Notes: a model not told the origin generated them from the sequence alone. Shown: positions 25,898-37,200, counted from the stretch's first letter. The stretch is DNA of 64,000 nucleotides from Neostapfia colusana (GCA_030760725.1 JASWHV010000010.1:38445760-38509759), one strand, 5' to 3'. Numbers and translations: made by a program.

Positions 25898-26006
25898 AGT
25901 TTGTATGCTGTTCTTAAATTCTTTTCGTGTGTGCTGTTGGATGCCGCATCGCACGACACCACCCTATGCGATACTGGAGTGGGTGAACCATGGGGTGGTC
26001 TCCACA

Positions 26007-26830
26007 GAAAAGCCCACGGAAGGTGAGTTCATAAGTCATTTTATTGTTTTCAATTCAAAATATTCAAGATATTTCAATTCCATATTACTCATTCTTTTTT
26101 TATAGGCTCGCAATATTCGACAGAGTTGTCGACTCGAGGGCGGCGAGACCTGCGAGAGGCAGCTCCACACAGTCTTCGTCGGCAGGCCCCAGTCGCCGTG
26201 TCTCGCAGGTGGAGACTCTCGCCTGTCAGGTCCAGGAAAGTCGTGAGCAGTACCAGTCGGACATGGAGGCACAGAGGGCAGGGATGGAGGCGAAGAGGGT
26301 GGCGATGGAGGCCACCATCTCCTACCAGCGAGTCTGCATGGAGCAGATGCTGCAGACGATGGAGATGCAACGACAGGCAATGATGGTAAGTCAATGTAAT
26401 TTAAATTTATCGCATTCTTAATAATATGTAATAACCTGTAACATTTGCAATGACAGAGTTTCTTTCAAGGCTGTGAAGTCCAGGGGTTGCACCTCGAGCT
26501 ACCTCCACTGCCACCGCCAATTCCACCGCCAGAACTGGAGCTACCGCCGCCGGTGCACATTTCTCTATGTTTTCAGGTAATCAAAAACGTTCTTACTTAG
26601 TCTTAATTCATCAAATGTAGGCAGACTAAAGTAAGTTCAATATGATCAATTCTAGCTTGTTCAATCAATTCTAGTCAAAAACAATGTTCTAAACTAATCA
26701 ATATGTCAAACAACTTCTATCTTTTGCACGGATCAGCGACGGAGGCTCAAACTCTGTCGCCGTCTATACCGGCGCCTGGACTGACACGCGGCGAGGACAT
26801 TGGCGGCTCCAAAGGTAGTGAACGCTAGCG
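26007..26830 (+). pseudogene. C-terminal exons of a CACTA-encoded accessory protein
   Basis: Four exon pieces with GT-AG boundaries are visible: to 26022 (AAG|GTGAGT), 26106-26385 (TATAG| to ATG|GTAAGT), 26457-26576 (ACAG| to CAG|GTAATC), and from 26737 (CAG|) to about 26830. The second encodes an Arg/Ser-rich stretch followed by a heptad-like, Met/Gln-rich coiled coil (MEAQRAGMEAKRVAMEA). The third is proline-rich. This matches the C-terminal half of the TNPA-like/Transposase_24-type second gene of plant CACTA elements. The N-terminus is missing. Assignment rests on context and composition. Confidence 0.5.
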
Positions 26831-27039
26831 GATAGCCTCTCTTCTTTATTTTTCTATTCTTGTGATGAGATGCGAAAAACTTTTGTGTTGTGATAGATGG
26901 AGATGTTATGTATTGTCTTTTGGATATGCATTTGTGACTATTGCTGCTGCTGTTATGTGTTGTTATATATTTTGTCTCTGTCATGTTTCTGGCCATCGAG
27001 CCGGGCAGAATGTTCTGTTTTTTAAAAAATAAAAAACCT

Positions 27040-27375
27040 TAATTGCGATGGCTTTTTATACAGTACCGTCGCAAATAATGTTACTGGCCGTCGCAAATTA
27101 ACCTATGTTATTTGTGACGGCCGTGGTAAGGCCGTCGCAAATAGGTTCTTATTTGCGAAGGCCACCGCCTGCCATCGCAAATTGTCGTGTCAGGCCCATC
27201 CGCTGGGCCTGGGCTCTTATTTGTGACGGCCGGCCAAAGCCGTCACAAAAAACCTTATTTGCGTGGCCGTCGCAAATAAACTTAATTGAGACAAAATACG
27301 AGCGACGGCCGAAAACTGTCGTAAATAAGTAAAACCATCGCAATTAGATTATTTGCGACGGCCATGGCCGTCATA
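27040..27375 (+). repeat. CACTA subterminal repeat array
   Basis: About a dozen copies of a ~13-bp word, ATTTGCGACGGCC or its complement GGCCGTCGCAAAT, with one- or two-base variants, lie in both orientations. In CACTA elements such arrays bind the TNPA-type protein. Confidence 0.8.
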
Positions 27376-27397
27376 AATTATCAGGATTCCTGTAGTC

Positions 27398-29230
27398 TAT
27401 GACTGAATTGCTAATGAAGGGGAAAGCATTTCAGTGGACACCAGCATGTCAAGAAAGATTTGAGGAGCTAAAGAAGAGATTAACCACAGTGCCGGTTTTG
27501 GTATTGCCGGACATGAGCAAGAGTTTCGATATATATTGTGATGCATCAAGACAAGGGCTTGGATGTGTGCTCATGCAAGGAGGACAAGTGGTAGCCTATG
27601 CATCGAGACAACTAAAGAAACATGAGCTGAATTACCCCACACATGATTGGAACTTGCAGCCATGGTACATGCCTTGAAGATTTCAGGGGAAAGCATTTCA
27701 GTGGACACCAACTCACGGTTTGGGAGCTGCCACCGGAGCTGCGCAAGGAGTTCGAATGGTTACATCTCGGGTTCTTGAACAAGATAGAGGTGATAGAACC
27801 GAACTACTCGCTGGAACAAGAGATACGAGATGGCCAAGAAACGGATGAGGAAATCAAGGAAAGAATCCGACAAGGCATAGAAAAGGATTTCAAGGAACAC
27901 GAGAAAGGCACGCTTTGGTACGGAAAAGGATTTGTGTGCCTCACGTGAAGCACATCCGCGACACGATATTAAAGGAGGCACATGACTCACCTTATTCCAT
28001 ACACCCCTGCTGTACAAAGATGTACAAGGACCTGAAAACTTACTGTTGGTGGGATGGTATGAAAAGGGACATAGCTGAATATGTTGCCTTATGCGACATG
28101 TGCCAACGAGTGAAGCCTGAACATCAAAGAACCGCTGGATTGTTGCAGCCATTGAAAGTACCCGAGTGGAAGTGGGAAGACATCAGCATGGATTTCATTG
28201 TCGGATTGCCACGTACTCATTCTGGTTACGACTCTATTTGATTTATTGTGGACCGATAGACAAAAACAGCCCACTTCCTTCCTGTTAGAAATAAGTACAC
28301 CGTCGCCCAACTAGCCAAGCTGTATATGGAGAAAATCGTGTGTCACCAAGGAGTTCCGAAGAGGATAGTTTCCGATCGAGGTTCTCAATTTACCTCTTGG
28401 TTCTGGAAGAAGCTGCATGAAGCGATGGGTACACGGCTGAATTTCAGCTCCGCATATCACCCGCGAACTGACGGGCAAACTGAGAGGACAAATCAGATTT
28501 TGGAAGACATGTTGAGAGCTTGCGCCTTGAAACATGGGCGTAGTTGGAATAGGAGCTTGTCGTATGCTGAATTCTCATACAACAACAGCTACCAAGCCAG
28601 CTTGAAGATGTCACCTTTCGAAGCATTGTATGGTAGACGATGTAGAACACCGCTGTTCTGGAATGAGATCAGAGAAAGCCAAGTATTCGGACCCGAAGTG
28701 CTGCAAGATGCCGGAAAGCAAGTCCAAACGATACGTGAAAACTTGAAGGCCGCTCAGTCACGACAAAAAGGTTATGCGGACAATAGACGAAGAAGATTGA
28801 CATTCGAAGTAGGAGACTTCATGTATCTTAAAGTATCGCGTATCCGATGCCAATGACGGTTCTACCTCAAAGGAAAATTAGCACCTCGCTACATTGGGCC
28901 ATTCAAGATTTTGGGCAAGACAGGGGAAGTAGCCTATGAACTAGAGCTGCCAACACACCTCTCCAACGTGAACGACGTGTTTCACGTATCCCTAATCAAG
29001 AAGTGCTTAAAAGTACCGGAAGAACAAGTACCGATGGATGAGCTCGAGCTTCAAGAGGATCTGACCTATGCGGAACACCCGTCAAAATATTGGACATGAA
29101 GGAAATGGTCACAAGGAACAAAGTGAAACGTTGGTGCAAAGTACAATGGAGCCATGACACGGAAGCCGAAACTACATGGGAGCGTGAGGGAGATCTCAAG
29201 GCAGAATTCCCTCCTCTATTATCCACTCTA
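27398..29230 (+). pseudogene. Decayed pol (RNase H-IN-chromodomain) of element G
   Basis: Opens with the RT/RNase H connection (MTELL) and RNase H (YCDASRQGLG, ~27533). The rest of RNase H and the tether are deleted around 27665-27710. Integrase resumes with HHCC elements (AHDSPYSIH, CDMCQ), has stops at ~28240 and ~28257, then SDRGSQF, HPRTDGQTERTNQ and SPFEALYGRRCRTPLFW. A TGA follows at ~28855. GKLAPRYIGPF and a chromodomain (VKRWCKVQW, TTWERE) come after a frameshift near 29093. It is more similar to E than to D. It cannot be functional. Confidence 0.88.
27418..27710 (+). repeat. 26-bp direct repeat flanking an internal deletion of G
   Basis: The same 26 bases (AGGGGAAAGCATTTCAGTGG, then ACACCA) occur at 27418-27443, where they are coding, and at 27685-27710, where they sit out of context exactly where RNase H and tether sequence are missing. 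A templated insertion or template switch would leave this scar. Confidence 0.75.
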
Positions 29231-29252
29231 TCGAATCTCGAGGGCATGATTC

Positions 29253-29270
29253 ATTTTAAGGGGGTAGGTT
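29253..29270 (+). promoter_or_regulatory. Polypurine tract of G
   Basis: TTTTAAGGGGGTAGGTT directly precedes the LTR start TGTAACACCC at 29271. Confidence 0.85.
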
Positions 29271-29339
29271 TGTAACACCCTCAAATTCATTACCATGCAT
29301 TTCATACATTTTTCATGTAGAGAAGGATTTGAAAAGAAG

Positions 29340-29520
29340 TAGAAATGGAGAAAAAACCCTAGAAATGGAGAAAGAACCATAGAAAAATTGAGAAAGAACC
29401 ATAGAAATGGAGAAAGAACCATACAAATGTTGAAGGGAATATAGAAATGGAGAAAGGGACATAGAAATGGAGACGGGAATATAGAAATGGAGAAAGGGAC
29501 ATGGAAATGGAGAGAAATGG
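29340..29520 (+). repeat. ~20-bp minisatellite in G's LTR
   Basis: About nine tandem copies of TAGAAATGGAGAAAGAACCA, with variants ending in GGGACA or GGGAATA and one 22-bp unit. The array is purine-rich on the plus strand. Confidence 0.9.
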
Positions 29521-29651
29521 AAATAAGATAGCTGAAATGAGCCATTCCCAAATTTCCCAAAATTTCCCAAATTCCCCTATTGCCCAAGGGGGAATTTTCC
29601 CCACATTTGGGGGTAATTTACCCCCAATGTAGCCACAGCCTAAAGGGGGGG

Positions 29652-29728
29652 GGAACCCTAGGACTCTTTGGTTGAGTTCCAATAGGACTAGGACTCTTTG
29701 GTTGAGTTACAATTGGACTAGGACTCTT
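29652..29728 (+). repeat. ~36-bp tandem repeat in G's LTR
   Basis: CTAGGACTCTTTGGTTGAGT recurs twice with CCAATAGGA or ACAATTGGA between the copies, plus a partial third copy ending CTAGGACTCTTC. Confidence 0.85.
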
Positions 29729-29865
29729 CTTTTCTCTCCAATACAAATACAACCCCCATCCCCCCCCTTGGCCGCAGCCCCGTCCCCCTCCCAAGTCAAC
29801 GAGTTGGCCACCCCCAAGTCGCCGAGTTGGCCACCCCCCTGCCAGAGTTTGGTCACTGGTGAGCC

Positions 29866-29965
29866 CTGCCGGTGAGCCCCGCCGTCGAGCCCCATCGTCG
29901 GGCCCCACCATCGAGCCCCGTTGTCAAGCCCCACCATCGACACCCGCCGACGAGCCCCGTCACGC
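29866..29965 (+). repeat. GAGCCCC(A/G)CC(A/G)TC-type short tandem array
   Basis: Six or more copies of a ~15-18-bp GC-rich word lie in tandem, producing spurious long ORFs on both strands. Confidence 0.75.
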
Positions 29966-30430
29966 CTCGCCGTCGACTAGAAGAAGCCCGACGATCTGTC
30001 CTACCATAATTTTCATAGAAAAATCCCCCGCTGCTGCCATTTCTAGGAGAAAGGCCCTTCCACAAGGAGGAAGTGAGGTAGGTCTCCATTACCCATCTTA
30101 CGATGTCGCCGCTGTTTCTACGCATCCATTTTCTTTGCCCCCTTCGAGCAGAAACTTTTGCGTGTGGACAGATCGTGTTTTGATCAATTTTTGACAGTGG
30201 AATTGATCTAGATCGTGAGTCAAGATCATTACCACGTCCACACTTGATCCCTACACCCTTGTTCATCATAAAATCCCATGGAAGCCTATTAAAACATGCA
30301 AGAACACGTACAAACTGGTTTAATAAAACTGCACTATAGGATTTGCATTCACTACCCCATTGCATCTTGCGTAAAGTTTGTGCATGATGATTGATTGTTG
30401 TGAGTTTTGTATGTGCGTGGTCGTGAGTAG

Positions 30431-30514
30431 AAGGACAAGCTCAAGAGGCTGTCTACGATGAACTATAGCACCAAGATTTCGAGACGCTTGAGAAACACGA
30501 ACCACAGGAGCAAG
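30431..30514 (+). pseudogene. Exon-b-like segment with GC donor in G's LTR
   Basis: Preceded by GTGAGTAG and followed by CAAG|GCAAGT, the consensus of GC-AG introns. It is 84 nt long, ends in the same phase as exon b of A, D and E, and is acidic and Gln-rich near its end (EPQEQ). One in-frame TAG is present. The next acceptor-like site is TTGTTGCAG at 30642-30650, much closer than in the other families. Confidence 0.35.
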
Positions 30515-30882
30515 GCAAGTGCCCCTTGACCATATTGATCCCATGTTTTGAAACTGTTTTTTTTTTTGCGAAAACGTGTATGCTTGAGTCAACTTGATGG
30601 GACACCCTTTTATAGGAGCTTACTAGTTCTGTTAACCATCCTTGTTGCAGGGAAAATTGATAAGTCGGGTATGGTCATTTTTTTTCTCTTGCTTCGCTTA
30701 ATTTACGGGATACGTGAAGCTGAAACTAACTTGTTAGACTGCACTCATGATGAGTGGTTTAGGCCCGATCATCCAAAAGGTAGGTTGATTGAAGTGGATA
30801 TCTCGACATTGATGATCTGAAGCACTCGAGCAGACCCGAATACCCCTGCAATCACTACACCCCTGATGAGGACATCACAACA

Positions 30883-31215
30883 GTGGATACTCACATGGAT
30901 ATACAAGGACCAATCACAAGAGGACGAGCACGGTTACTAAATCAGCAGGTGAACTCGTTCCTAACTTCCTACCCATGTGATTTTGAGAATAGATTGCTAT
31001 TGAATGATTTAATTGTTATTAGGAACCATGGACATGATCAACAAGTAAAGGGAGGAGGATTTGGATACGTGGAGAATCAGATGGGACGTCCACAAGTTGA
31101 TGGAAACAGTCACCAACTCGGAGTCCAGGAGCAGTACATCTTAAAACGGACGCCCAGGATGCATACGGACTCCGTTTTTGACGTTCTACATATGCATGGA
31201 AAGATGAGAAGATAA
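30883..31215 (+). pseudogene. Polyprotein C-terminal tail encoded within C's LTR
   Basis: An open frame through the start of the LTR contains QGPITRGRARLLNQQVNSF, a tail motif found at the C-terminus of CRM-like polyproteins, and ends TGA-free to TAA at 31213. In the 5' LTR it is not attached to pol and should not be translated. It appears because pol runs into the 3' LTR and the LTRs are copies. No start codon function is implied. Confidence 0.6.
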
Positions 31216-31384
31216 ACTTTCCAATGGTTCTGGTCCATATTAAAATTCGCCGGGAGCCGTTGGGAGATGTCGAAACAAGTTGAATTCGGAGTTCTGTCCG
31301 GTGTTGCACCACGGTATTGGGCTTTTGGGCCTTGTATCCCGTATGAGTCCAATAGGGATGCATCTAAGGGTATTATGGTCGAAC

Positions 31385-31400
31385 CCTAGCATTTAAATAC
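31385..31400 (+). promoter_or_regulatory. Possible TATA-like element in C's LTR
   Basis: CATTTAAATACTGC lies about 310 bases before the LTR end in an otherwise mixed-composition region. A weak match, offered only as a candidate. Confidence 0.3.
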
Positions 31401-31712
31401 TGCAGACGCCGGCCATATTTGGTGGGTTCTGCTTAGATAAACAGCCGCCGCTCTACGGTTTGTGTAAACCCCAACTTCGTGATTTTCAGATCACATCTTC
31501 TACGTTCTTGCTCGTGTTCTCGGTTGCACCTGGGGGATTAGCCTTCTTGGCGAGGTCAAGCGTGTGCTTCACGGTTGATAACCAACGGAGCAGTGGTGTA
31601 GTGATTGCAGGGGTGTTCGAACTGCTCGAGTGCCGCGGATCAATAACGTTGAGTCTCCACCTCAATCGACCTACCTTTCGGAAGATCGGGCCTAAACTAC
31701 TCATCATTTGGT

Positions 31713-31722
31713 ACGGTATCAG
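31713..31722 (+). promoter_or_regulatory. Degenerate primer binding site of C
   Basis: GGTATCAGA at 31714-31722 matches the core of the tRNA-Met site, preceded by an extra GGTAC. The remainder of the PBS has drifted. Confidence 0.55.
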
Positions 31723-33014
31723 ATTTCAGGTTGCCCGTGAGGTACTTTTATTTCCCACTAGATTAGTTTTTGTTTTTTCATACCTAGAGTCCACAGAAAA
31801 AGCCACAAAAAAACATATCGTGTTACTGATTCCTAGACTATAGTGCCTGCAAGTTTTCGTTTTTCAGTTTGCATTGTTGAGTTTGCATTCGTGTGGTCGA
31901 GTCTTGTTGCTGGTTTAGCTTTGTGTTTTTGGGTCGTAGTCATTGTTTTTCTTCCTTGTTTTTCTTGCTGCTCACCTATTCCACAATCCCTAAACAACAA
32001 ACCGAGCCACCAAGATCATCGGTTTGCCCTAGCTAGCCGCCTTGCGTGAACTCGTGCATCGCCAGCCCTAGAACAGGTGACAAACCATTGTGCCAGTCCT
32101 CCTTAATTCATCACACAACATCCCATCAGCCGTCGTTGCTAAATTCCGATTGTTTTTCACATCATATTGCGAGATCTTTTTCAAAACCGAGTTTGAATCA
32201 ACATAAGAAACAGTAACTCGGGTATCCTACCTTAAAACGGCCATAACTTTTGCATACGAACTTGAAATCAGGCGATTTTTTTCAAATTGATCTAGTCAAA
32301 ATTTCGCAACCGATTTTCCACGGCTTTGCCATGTTTGGCAAAATTTGTTTGGCCAAATTCCCCTCAGAAGATAGACTATCCGGCCTCCAAAGTTTCAGAA
32401 CAAATTTTAAAGAATCTTCTTGATTTTTTATAGGCCACATCTTACATCCAATTGAGCTGCAAAGTTGTGTGCTTCCTATTTTTGTGCTCTCAAGTAAAAG
32501 AAATATCAGAAAAATATTAAAAAAAGAAAAAATAGTGAAGAGAGCACAGATATTAAAGCATTGACGGCACACACTTCAAACAGTTTGCCTATACACTTGT
32601 GCTGTACTTATTGCTTATATCTTCCTGATGTTCTATTTGCCTCTCTACCGTCTTGTGTTGTGCTAGGCTTAGAACACTTGTTAACCAGCAACAGTTCCTA
32701 CATTGAATACTTATTCAACTTTGTTTTGCTATTAACGATTTTCTTTGCTTATTAGCCAGTATATTGTGCCATCCAAGCTCCACTTTTCCTCTTGACAAGA
32801 ACAGGTACCTTTGCAATCACTCCACGCTTTATTGGTTCTCACCGTCCACCATTTACCACCTGCTGTGTAGGTAAGAACACTTGTAAGAACGTGGTAAGAC
32901 ACTTGAGAGAGAGAGAGAAAGATTGTTTCCTTCCTTCCACTTTTCACATTGCCACTATCCTTCGTAGTTGATAGGGATAACATCTTTTTTTTGTCTTTTT
33001 TTTTACTACTAACA
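31723..33014 (+). other. Untranslated leader of C
   Basis: About 1.3 kb, T-rich, without a supportable ORF. Unlike A, D and E, the gag ATG is preceded by CTAACA and not by an AG acceptor-like site. Confidence 0.6.
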
Positions 33015-34210
33015 ATGGCAGAAGATAAAAGGGATGATGAATGTGTTCAACATGCTGAGTTGCGTGACATGATGAAGGAAATGACAGATATGTTCACCAA
33101 AACCCAAGCATCGACAGAGGCGTCATTGACGACCTTGAATCACCAACTTGCTTATCTTGTTGTTCGGATGGATACTCTTGAGGCGCGGCTGCCTCTCGCT
33201 GAAGATCGTGAAGACGATGCTTATAATATGGAAGATCATAACAATCAACCACAACTTCCACGTTATCTACGAGGTATGGGAGGTAATAGTCGTTATAATT
33301 ACAATGATCGTCATAACAATTTTAATCGCCCTCTTGATGATCCTTTTGCTAAAGTCAAATTTACTATACCCTCTTTTTTCTGGTGCTTATGATGCTGAGG
33401 CATATCTTGATTGGGAGATGACAGTAGAGCAGAAATTTAATGCCCACCTTGTTCCTGAATAACATAGAGTTCGTCAAGCCACTAGTGAGTTTAAGGATTT
33501 TGCTATCATATGGTGGAATGAACTTGTTAAAACTAGAACTGATGCTCCAACATGGGATAGATTAAAAGAAGCAATGCGTATTCGTTTTGTTCCTCCTTCT
33601 TTTCAGCGAGACCTTCACAAAAAATTGCAGCGCTTAGACCAAGGTAACATGTCCGTAGAGGAGTATTATCAATAGTTACAAAAGGGTATGTTGCGCTGTG
33701 GAGTAGTAGAGGATATGGATGATAAAATAGCTCATTTTTATGGGGGGTTGAGGCGTGAAATTCAGGACATTGTTGATTATAAGGAATATGATACTGTTAA
33801 CAGATTATTTCAGCTGGCTATGTTGGCAGAAAAAGAATTGCAGGGCAACCAACAGCAGAAGCACCAACGCATGAGGAGCACATTTACACCACGTTCGACA
33901 TCTACACCATCCAAAACAGCACCATCTTCAAGTTTTCCTACTGCCACTACACCATCCAATGGTGGACAACGAACTTCATCTACTGCTCCATTTCCTCACG
34001 CACCCGAGGGCAGAAAGACGACACCATTCAAGCCTACGTCTTCCACTCCTTCCACAAGTCGAACTTCCGACATTAAGTGTCACCGCTGCCACGAAATTGG
34101 TCATTGGATGAAAGATTGCCCTAGCAAACGAGCATACATAGCACGAGATGATGGCGGATATGATAGTACTTCGGATGTTGAAGATGAATATTCTCTTGCT
34201 ACTAACGTTG
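33015..34210 (+). pseudogene. gag of element C, part 1
   Basis: It starts at ATG 33015 with a predicted coiled-coil-like N-terminus (DMMKEMTDMFTKTQ). The capsid begins KVKFTIPSFF, then frameshifts at ~33370. It continues DAEAYLDWEMTVEQKFNAH with TAA at ~33461 and TAG at ~33675. After a Ser/Thr/Pro-rich linker comes an intact CX2CX4HX4C knuckle (CHRCHEIGHWMKDC, ~34078). The frame is cut at 34210 by the insertion of D and resumes in the same phase at 49624. Confidence 0.85.
34206..34210. repeat. Target site duplication of D, left copy
   Basis: CGTTG here is repeated at 49624-49628. It belongs to C's gag codons. Confidence 0.93.
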
Positions 34211-37200
34211 TGACACGACCCCACGGGTCCTGTCGAGCCAGGATCACGCTGAGGGGTGCTGCGTTGCACAGCACCGTATAACACACGTCAAAGGTGCAAA
34301 GCGGAAGCGGAAGCTTTATTACATAAACAGGTTTATGAACATGTTTACATCAAAATAAGTTCAGTCTACACTCACGGGCGTAGACTAAGCATCAAGTGCA
34401 CGTTCAGCCCTCGAACGTGTCCTTGCTAGCACACACGCACACTAACTCTGCGGCGTGCACGACTCCCACTCGACGGGGTTCCCCTCCTGGGGTTCCGTCT
34501 CCTCTTCGGGAGTCCCTTCCTCATAGAACCCTGCAAAGCTTCAAACACAAGCAGTGAGCACGAAGGCTCAGCAAGTCTGACCCGTCTCACCTAAACATGG
34601 AACTTCTACATGAGGGTTATGGGTTACATGAGGTAAAAATCATTTGCAAGGACTCGCCTAATTAGTAGAACCTTACTTTCAAGTTTTAGCAGCAGGTTGT
34701 GGAAACCTTACGCTAAGGTACATGAGAGAGCCGCAATCAAACAAGAAACGCATTTCTCTCATGTACTTTGCCCAAAGTTGAAAAGAACTTTAGTTAGCTC
34801 TAAGCTACAGCATGTCATTAACAATCAATGTTCAGCTTTCAATCAGCAACATTTTTAACATGTAACTAGCCTGTTCTTTCTACGTCACGGTACAGTGAAC
34901 AAGTGGTACTCACTGACCGCGAGGGACGGCGATTATAATCGATTTACACCTGCAGGGTTACCCGAACAACCCGTCAGGTACGCCCGTACTCGATGTTGCC
35001 TACAACAACCATCACGGACGTCGTACGCGACTACCTTTCACCCGTTAGCCAAATATTGAACCGGTCCCATCGTCCCGAGCAAGAGGTCCCTGCACGCGCA
35101 TCTCTGTGCCGCCAGCTGATTTACACCTCGAGCTCTCAACCTACCCATTGAACGACGGGCAATGCCTCAATACCCAGCTACCCGAGTTACATCAGTTTCC
35201 CGGTTCCCATATAGCCGGTAGGTCTTCGGTACTGTTCTAGCTTGTTCAACAGGCCCGCACACGGCTCGGTCCTCAATCGACACGAGCGGAGCTACAGCAC
35301 ACAGGCCCCAAAGTCCTGCTGCCCTTACTCTCCGCTCGGTCTCATTTTCTTGCCATGTGTATCATGTGCTATCTCTACCCGAGCAATGTGCCTCCAGCCT
35401 ATTCTCGCGAGTAGTTCCAACTACTCGACTTGTACCGAATCCTACTCTATCCTAGCAATGCAGTGGCTAACGAGGTTTCCAATCCTAAACCCACCCATGG
35501 TTTTCTTGGCTGTGCAGTTGGGTTTCCAATCAAGACTCTAATGCACAGAACAATATTCAAAGATGTGCTCAAAACAATAAACATTTGTAAAAAGGTTAAT
35601 GCAAACCGGGGCTTGCCTTGCTGCTCTTGGTCGTAGGCTAGCTGTTCCTCCGGAGTAACGAAGTCTAGGACTTCGGGTTCCTCCTCGACCTTAGCGACTA
35701 CATGATATAAGAAACATATGTATGTATTAATTTAAATGCATTTGTATTAACTTTGAAGTTGTGAAGTCTATAACCCTTGCTAGACCGACCTAATGACTGT
35801 GAAACCTTTACTGTGGCTTGGTTACAACCTAAACAAAGACTTGGTCAAGTTTTAGTTGCAGCAAAGCTCATTTGAGCCCTCCACAATTAATTATGTCCTT
35901 GACCTTAATTGGAACTCTTAGGGTGTTCTAGGAATTTTCATGAAACAAACTATGCCTTCCTGAAAACTAGATTTTCAGAGGGTTCTAATGGAGTTGGTCT
36001 CACTTAATTTGGAAGTCTCTAACTAAAGATATGAGCTAAACAATTTCAGAGAAAATTCTGAAAATGTTTCTGAACATTTTCTATTTTCTTTGGAACAGTT
36101 TCACTAATCACACCATTAGGTGGATTAAATGAGCTCAAATGGATCTGAAATTTTTATGGTAGTTCAAGGATATTTTGGTGAACATCTCAGCAAAATTTCA
36201 GGATTTTCCTCCAAAGCATTCTCCAGTTAAAATTCCTAACAGTTTAAACTTTGAGGAATTAATTCTGGAGAAATAAGGAATTTCATGGAGTGAAACTTGA
36301 TTTTCTGGAAAGTACTCAGAGAGCTGAATCCAGCAAAATTTGGTTCACTCAATTTGGAGCTTTCTAGCCAAAGTTATAAGGATTTGAAGTTTGAAGGAAA
36401 TCTGAAAATCGGGGAAAAGTTTAAACTCGCGCGTGGGCCCAGGGAACACGCGTCGCACGCCTAGGCGATGGCACACCGCGGCCCATAAGGGTTTTGCGCG
36501 CCAGCACACCCGATCCTGGCCGCAGCCGGATCCCGATTCAAAATATCGGCCGCTGACAGCTGGGGTCCACCCCCTTCTTCAACCTCGCGACACCCGCGCC
36601 CCGCCGCCGAGGGACCTCGCCGGAGGACTCGCCGCCGGCTGCTGTACAGCTCCAAACTTCTTGATTCTGGCCGCCCCTGCCTACTTTTACTTGGGGAACA
36701 GGATCCGAGGGTCAGCTGCTCATGACAATGGCCGGAGCATGGTCGGCGACGATCCGCCATATCGGAATGACTTCGGCCATGTCGGCTGACTCCCCTAGTA
36801 CCTCAGCTACTTGGGAAATCGGTCGGGGAGCATCAGTTGACCTCAGAGAAGGTCGACATGAGCTCGAGGCAGCTCGGGGAAGGCCTGAAATAGGTCCTCA
36901 CCGTGCGCCCGATACCCCCCGTTCGTTCCGCCATTAGTAGACCTTAAATTACGCCGGGCACAGAGGTTCTCCGGCCCAGAGTTGTGAAGGCAACTTGTGC
37001 GTTACCGTGTCTAGCTCGTGTGGGAGTGGCCTGAGGCCCTCTAATCCTTTCTAGAGCACGAATTAAACAGAATCGTACCCGAAGGTCGTTCTGCACACAG
37101 AAAGGGGAAAAATGGAAATTCGCCGCCGGTGAGCAACCACTCGAGCTGTGGCTCGGGGATGAGCAGCACCGGTCACCTGCGCCTCCAAGGGTGCCTTGGC

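Larger units (their letters stand above)
23966..26006 (+). repeat. Element F: 5'-truncated LTR, plus orientation
   Basis: It is homologous in order to the 3' half of A's LTR, sharing GGCAAGCCCCGGTTTGCAT, the AGCAAGGTG(G/T)AAATCTGC block and the closing CACCACCCT(A/T)TGCGAT. It ends TCTCCACA at 26006. The first ~1.7 kb of such an LTR are missing. No PBS follows; CACTA sequence starts directly, so this is the remnant of a solo LTR or a 3' LTR, with GAAAA as a possible duplication. Confidence 0.8.
26007..27397 (+). mobile_element. 3' part of a CACTA (En/Spm-type) DNA transposon
   Basis: The right end (27380-27397) reads GGATTCCTGTAGTC, the complement of a CACTACAGGAAT-type terminus with the last base changed. 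The preceding ~350 bp contain many direct and inverted copies of TTTGCGACGGCC, the subterminal repeats expected of grass CACTA elements. Upstream are exons with canonical splice sites. The 5' part of the transposon, including the TNP2-type transposase, is missing to the left of LTR F. Confidence 0.8.
27398..30863 (+). mobile_element. Element G: truncated chromovirus, pol and 3' LTR start
   Basis: It starts in the middle of pol at the CACTA boundary, runs through integrase and chromodomain to a polypurine tract, and enters a TGTAACACCC-type LTR at 29271. That LTR is interrupted by element C at 30864; its remainder should lie beyond the right edge of the window. The 5' half (LTR, gag, protease, most of RT) is absent. 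It resembles element E in integrase and in LTR start. Confidence 0.85.
29271..30863 (+). repeat. 3' LTR of G (interrupted by C)
   Basis: It begins TGTAACACCCTC like the LTR of E. It contains three local tandem arrays and an exon-like segment at 30431-30514. The break at 30863/30864 coincides with the TGATGAG terminus of element C. No independent gene is supported here. Confidence 0.8.
30864..31706 (+). repeat. 5' LTR of element C
   Basis: 843 bp. Ends form a perfect 7-bp inverted repeat: TGATGAG at 30864 and CTCATCA ending at 31706. A degenerate PBS follows. The first third is an open frame matching the expected end of the polyprotein. Confidence 0.82.

Noticed and set aside
29853..30365. 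170-codon minus-strand ORF in G's LTR
   Set aside because: Produced by the GC-rich tandem array; low-complexity and antisense.
30548..30820. 90-codon ORF at the end of G's LTR fragment
   Set aside because: Could be exon c of G's LTR gene, but it lacks similarity to A, D or F and is interrupted by C's insertion. Not enough to call.
36433..36789. 118-codon plus-strand ORF in D's LTR, repeated at 47805
   Set aside because: It is antisense to D's transcription and Arg/Pro-rich from GC content. Identity between copies only reflects the young LTR pair.
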